Source: Clostridium sp. AM22-11AC (GTDB lineage: Bacteria > Bacillota > Clostridia > Lachnospirales > Lachnospiraceae). Taken from it: a stretch of DNA of 43,852 nucleotides. The position numbers and the translations under genes are program-made. This document shows positions 42,199-43,852 of the stretch, piece by piece. The stretch spans positions 1 through 43,852 of the forward strand of contig NZ_QUCM01000026.1 of assembly GCF_003473545.1 (NCBI RefSeq). The letters are read 5' to 3'. The notes below the pieces were generated by a model that did not search any database, was not told the origin of the DNA, and saw only the letters and a list, made by a program, of their open reading frames with translations. Position 1 is the first letter of the stretch. Every line of letters begins with the position of its first letter.

Positions 42199-42333
42199 GG
42201 ATTAGATGTCGCGATTTGAGACAGTGGATTAGATGTCAGGCTTTTTAGAATGATTTTTGGAAATCGGAAAGGGATGACAACCAATCCGGCAACTCGACCA
42301 TTTCGGGTGTTTGTAGGCAGTGAATTAGATGTT
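42199..42333. repeat. Three copies of a 12-bp direct repeat, possible IS-end remnant
   Basis: GGATTAGATGTC occurs at 42199-42210 and 42226-42237, and GAATTAGATGTT at 42322-42333 (the latter two both preceded by CAGT). Multiple short terminal repeats are typical of IS21-family ends, but no transposase is present. The last repeat abuts the leader of the next gene. No gene is supported in 42073-42367. Confidence 0.45.
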
Positions 42334-42367
42334 GTGTAAGTTTTATATTTGGAGGTGCTTATACATA

Positions 42368-43762
42368 TTGAATATACGAGACAGGATTAAAGCAATTGAT
42401 GATGAATATTCAGAAAGTGAAATCTATTTAGAGTATGGCTTGCCAAGTTTAATGTTATATGAACCTACTCCGTATAAAAATCTTATTGTAGACATAAATA
42501 TTGAACGAGATAAATATACCGCTACAGAAGATAGAATGAAATTTATTTCTTTATATAAGCAAGTCTATTTGGCGCAAAGGAAAAAATTAAAAGCTATTTT
42601 AGCAGGAATAGAAGCTAGAACTATAGCTATATTTCCAGAGCCAATGAAAGAAGAAATGATTGGTTTTTGGGGTGATACCCGACGATATGATGATTCGATT
42701 TCGAATGTCGAAAACCTTTACAGCTATGCTGCGGCATGTATTAGAAGAGCTCTTAATGATACAGATGAAGAAATATATTTACTAAGACATTATCCATCAG
42801 TATATTATAACTACCCGAATTCTTATATTGGTGGCGAATTTAGTTATCGTTATGAAAATGAAGTGCTAATCTATAATAAAGTAAATATATTAACTGATGG
42901 GATGCACCATTTTAAACTTTACGTTAATGATGAAACAACTGCTGTGGATAAACGCTCTATTCTGAATATTTTTGCTTTTTTGAATGGATGTCCAAATTTT
43001 GAATTTTTAAACAATACACATGTGAATCAAAAATTAGATGATTTATACCAAAAATTTGATTTGCTTGATTGTATACGACTTAGACATCCGAACTATTTGA
43101 AGTCTGACATAGAAAAGCCTATTTATTTAGAATTACCAATACTAAAAAACAAGTGTAAACGCAGAATTATAACTTTTGATAAGATGCCACACGAGGGGAT
43201 TTTAGATTTATATCATGCAGCGTTAAAACAATTTGAACCTTTGCCAAGATGTGTTTTTTTATACAGAGTGTTTGAATATGCTGCAGCAAATCACTACAAA
43301 CCCATGTTTAACCCAACACAATATAAGCCTGAAGATGCAATCGAATATTATTTGAATTTAGCATTGACTTATAATCCAAACCCTTTGTATTACATGGATT
43401 TTGGAAGTGAAAAAGCCAAGCCCAAGCTATATAATTTTTTTACGATTTTAAAGTTGGAAGCCAAAAAAATATTGGATGAATGGTCTAATGCTCCGTTTTT
43501 ATCCAATAAAAGGACAGGCGAAATCATATATTTAACTGGAAGAAATTTTACAGCACATGGAGCTTCGGGAGTGCGTGGTGAACGAAATATGCAATATGAT
43601 TATGATAAGAATTATTTACACATAAATAATGTAAATATTTTGTTAGAGATTATTGCAAGATATGTTATAGAATTACTCAATCCAGAACTAAAAAATGTGG
43701 TGGAAAGACGTACGGTTTTCTATAAAGAAAGATATAAACAATTGTTAGAGAAAAATAAATAA
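42368..43762 (+). CDS. Orphan protein with C-terminal HEPN-like RNase motif
   Basis: A 464-aa protein, strikingly AT-rich. I recognise no N-terminal domain. Near the C-terminus, GRNFTAHGASG carries R392-N-x3-H397, the Rx4-6H motif of HEPN ribonucleases with the favoured polar residue after Arg, set between long helices (LYNFFTILKLEAKKILDEW before, NNVNILLEIIARYVIELL after). HEPN proteins are common RNA-cutting effectors in abortive infection and toxin systems. I prefer the TTG at 42368 after GGAGGTG (42351-42357); an ATG at 42329 lies before that site. No antitoxin-like partner is visible before the window ends. Confidence 0.7.
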   Translation: MNIRDRIKAIDDEYSESEIYLEYGLPSLMLYEPTPYKNLIVDINIERDKYTATEDRMKFISLYKQVYLAQRKKLKAILAGIEARTIAIFPEPMKEEMIGFWGDTRRYDDSISNVENLYSYAAACIRRALNDTDEEIYLLRHYPSVYYNYPNSYIGGEFSYRYENEVLIYNKVNILTDGMHHFKLYVNDETTAVDKRSILNIFAFLNGCPNFEFLNNTHVNQKLDDLYQKFDLLDCIRLRHPNYLKSDIEKPIYLELPILKNKCKRRIITFDKMPHEGILDLYHAALKQFEPLPRCVFLYRVFEYAAANHYKPMFNPTQYKPEDAIEYYLNLALTYNPNPLYYMDFGSEKAKPKLYNFFTILKLEAKKILDEWSNAPFLSNKRTGEIIYLTGRNFTAHGASGVRGERNMQYDYDKNYLHINNVNILLEIIARYVIELLNPELKNVVERRTVFYKERYKQLLEKNK

Positions 43763-43765
43763 AAG

Positions 43766-43806
43766 ACTCCCCATCACCGGATGCATTCCAGTGGTAAGTA
43801 GGGAGT
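43766..43806 (+). other. Hairpin downstream of the HEPN-like gene
   Basis: ACTCCC (43766-43771) pairs with GGGAGT (43801-43806), with an inner CACCGGA/TTCCAGTG pairing. There is no clear T-run, so termination is uncertain. Confidence 0.4.
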
Positions 43807-43852
43807 ATCCTAAAGTTTGTGTAAACCTCCAAACTGATGTAAGATAAAATTA

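Noticed and set aside
1..43852. A CRISPR array
   Set aside because: No series of regularly spaced identical repeats was seen anywhere, and no cas genes.

Overview
The window looks like a chromosome segment of an anaerobic gut Firmicute, most probably a Lachnospiraceae member. The grounds are a 23S rRNA 3' end with a Firmicute-style tRNA array, a mannose-family PTS, anaerobic ribonucleotide reductase (nrdD/nrdG), a trimeric [FeFe]-hydrogenase of the electron-bifurcating type, and clostridial mobile-element genes. The genus is not determined.

Layout. 1-1186: end of a 23S gene, then eight tRNAs (Asn, Glu, Thr, Met, Asp, Val, Leu, Leu) behind their own promoter, with no 5S gene between. 1231-7918: a PRD-type regulator followed by a mannose-family PTS operon (IIC, IID, IIB, IIA) interleaved with two unrelated sugar deacetylases (NagA-like and ChbG/YdjC-like), pointing to an N-acetylated amino sugar as substrate. 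8260-15449: nrdD behind two NrdR-like boxes 31 bp apart, the hydCBA hydrogenase operon, then nrdG. 15631-22761: housekeeping and accessory genes (choline-binding-repeat secreted protein, Rrf2 regulator, MATE exporter, tRNA-Pro, HAD phosphatase, M24 aminopeptidase, YbaK editing protein), plus several structured intergenic elements.

22856-42072: the 23S rRNA methyltransferase gene rlmD is interrupted near its 3' end by an integrative mobilizable element of about 17.8 kb. From left to right the element carries an XRE regulator, a type I restriction-modification system (hsdM, hsdS, hsdR) with four AT-rich cargo genes between hsdS and hsdR, a second XRE regulator, CHC2 primase, a P4/D5-type primase-helicase, a MITE-like insertion, a small DNA-binding-like protein, a MobV relaxase, a RhuM-family protein and a large serine recombinase. 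No type IV secretion genes are present, so it would need a helper for transfer.

The most notable signal is at the element boundaries. The site inside rlmD and the 3' end of the recombinase gene match in sequence and in reading frame (protein HVETVVLLSK versus HMETVVLMSR). Integration therefore gives RlmD an element-encoded tail of about 92 residues, while the recombinase ends in what looks like the native rlmD 3' end. Excision should swap these, restoring RlmD and fusing the tail to the recombinase in the circle. Beyond the right boundary lies an IS-end-like repeat cluster and an AT-rich orphan gene with a C-terminal HEPN RNase motif (RNFTAH), a candidate defence effector.
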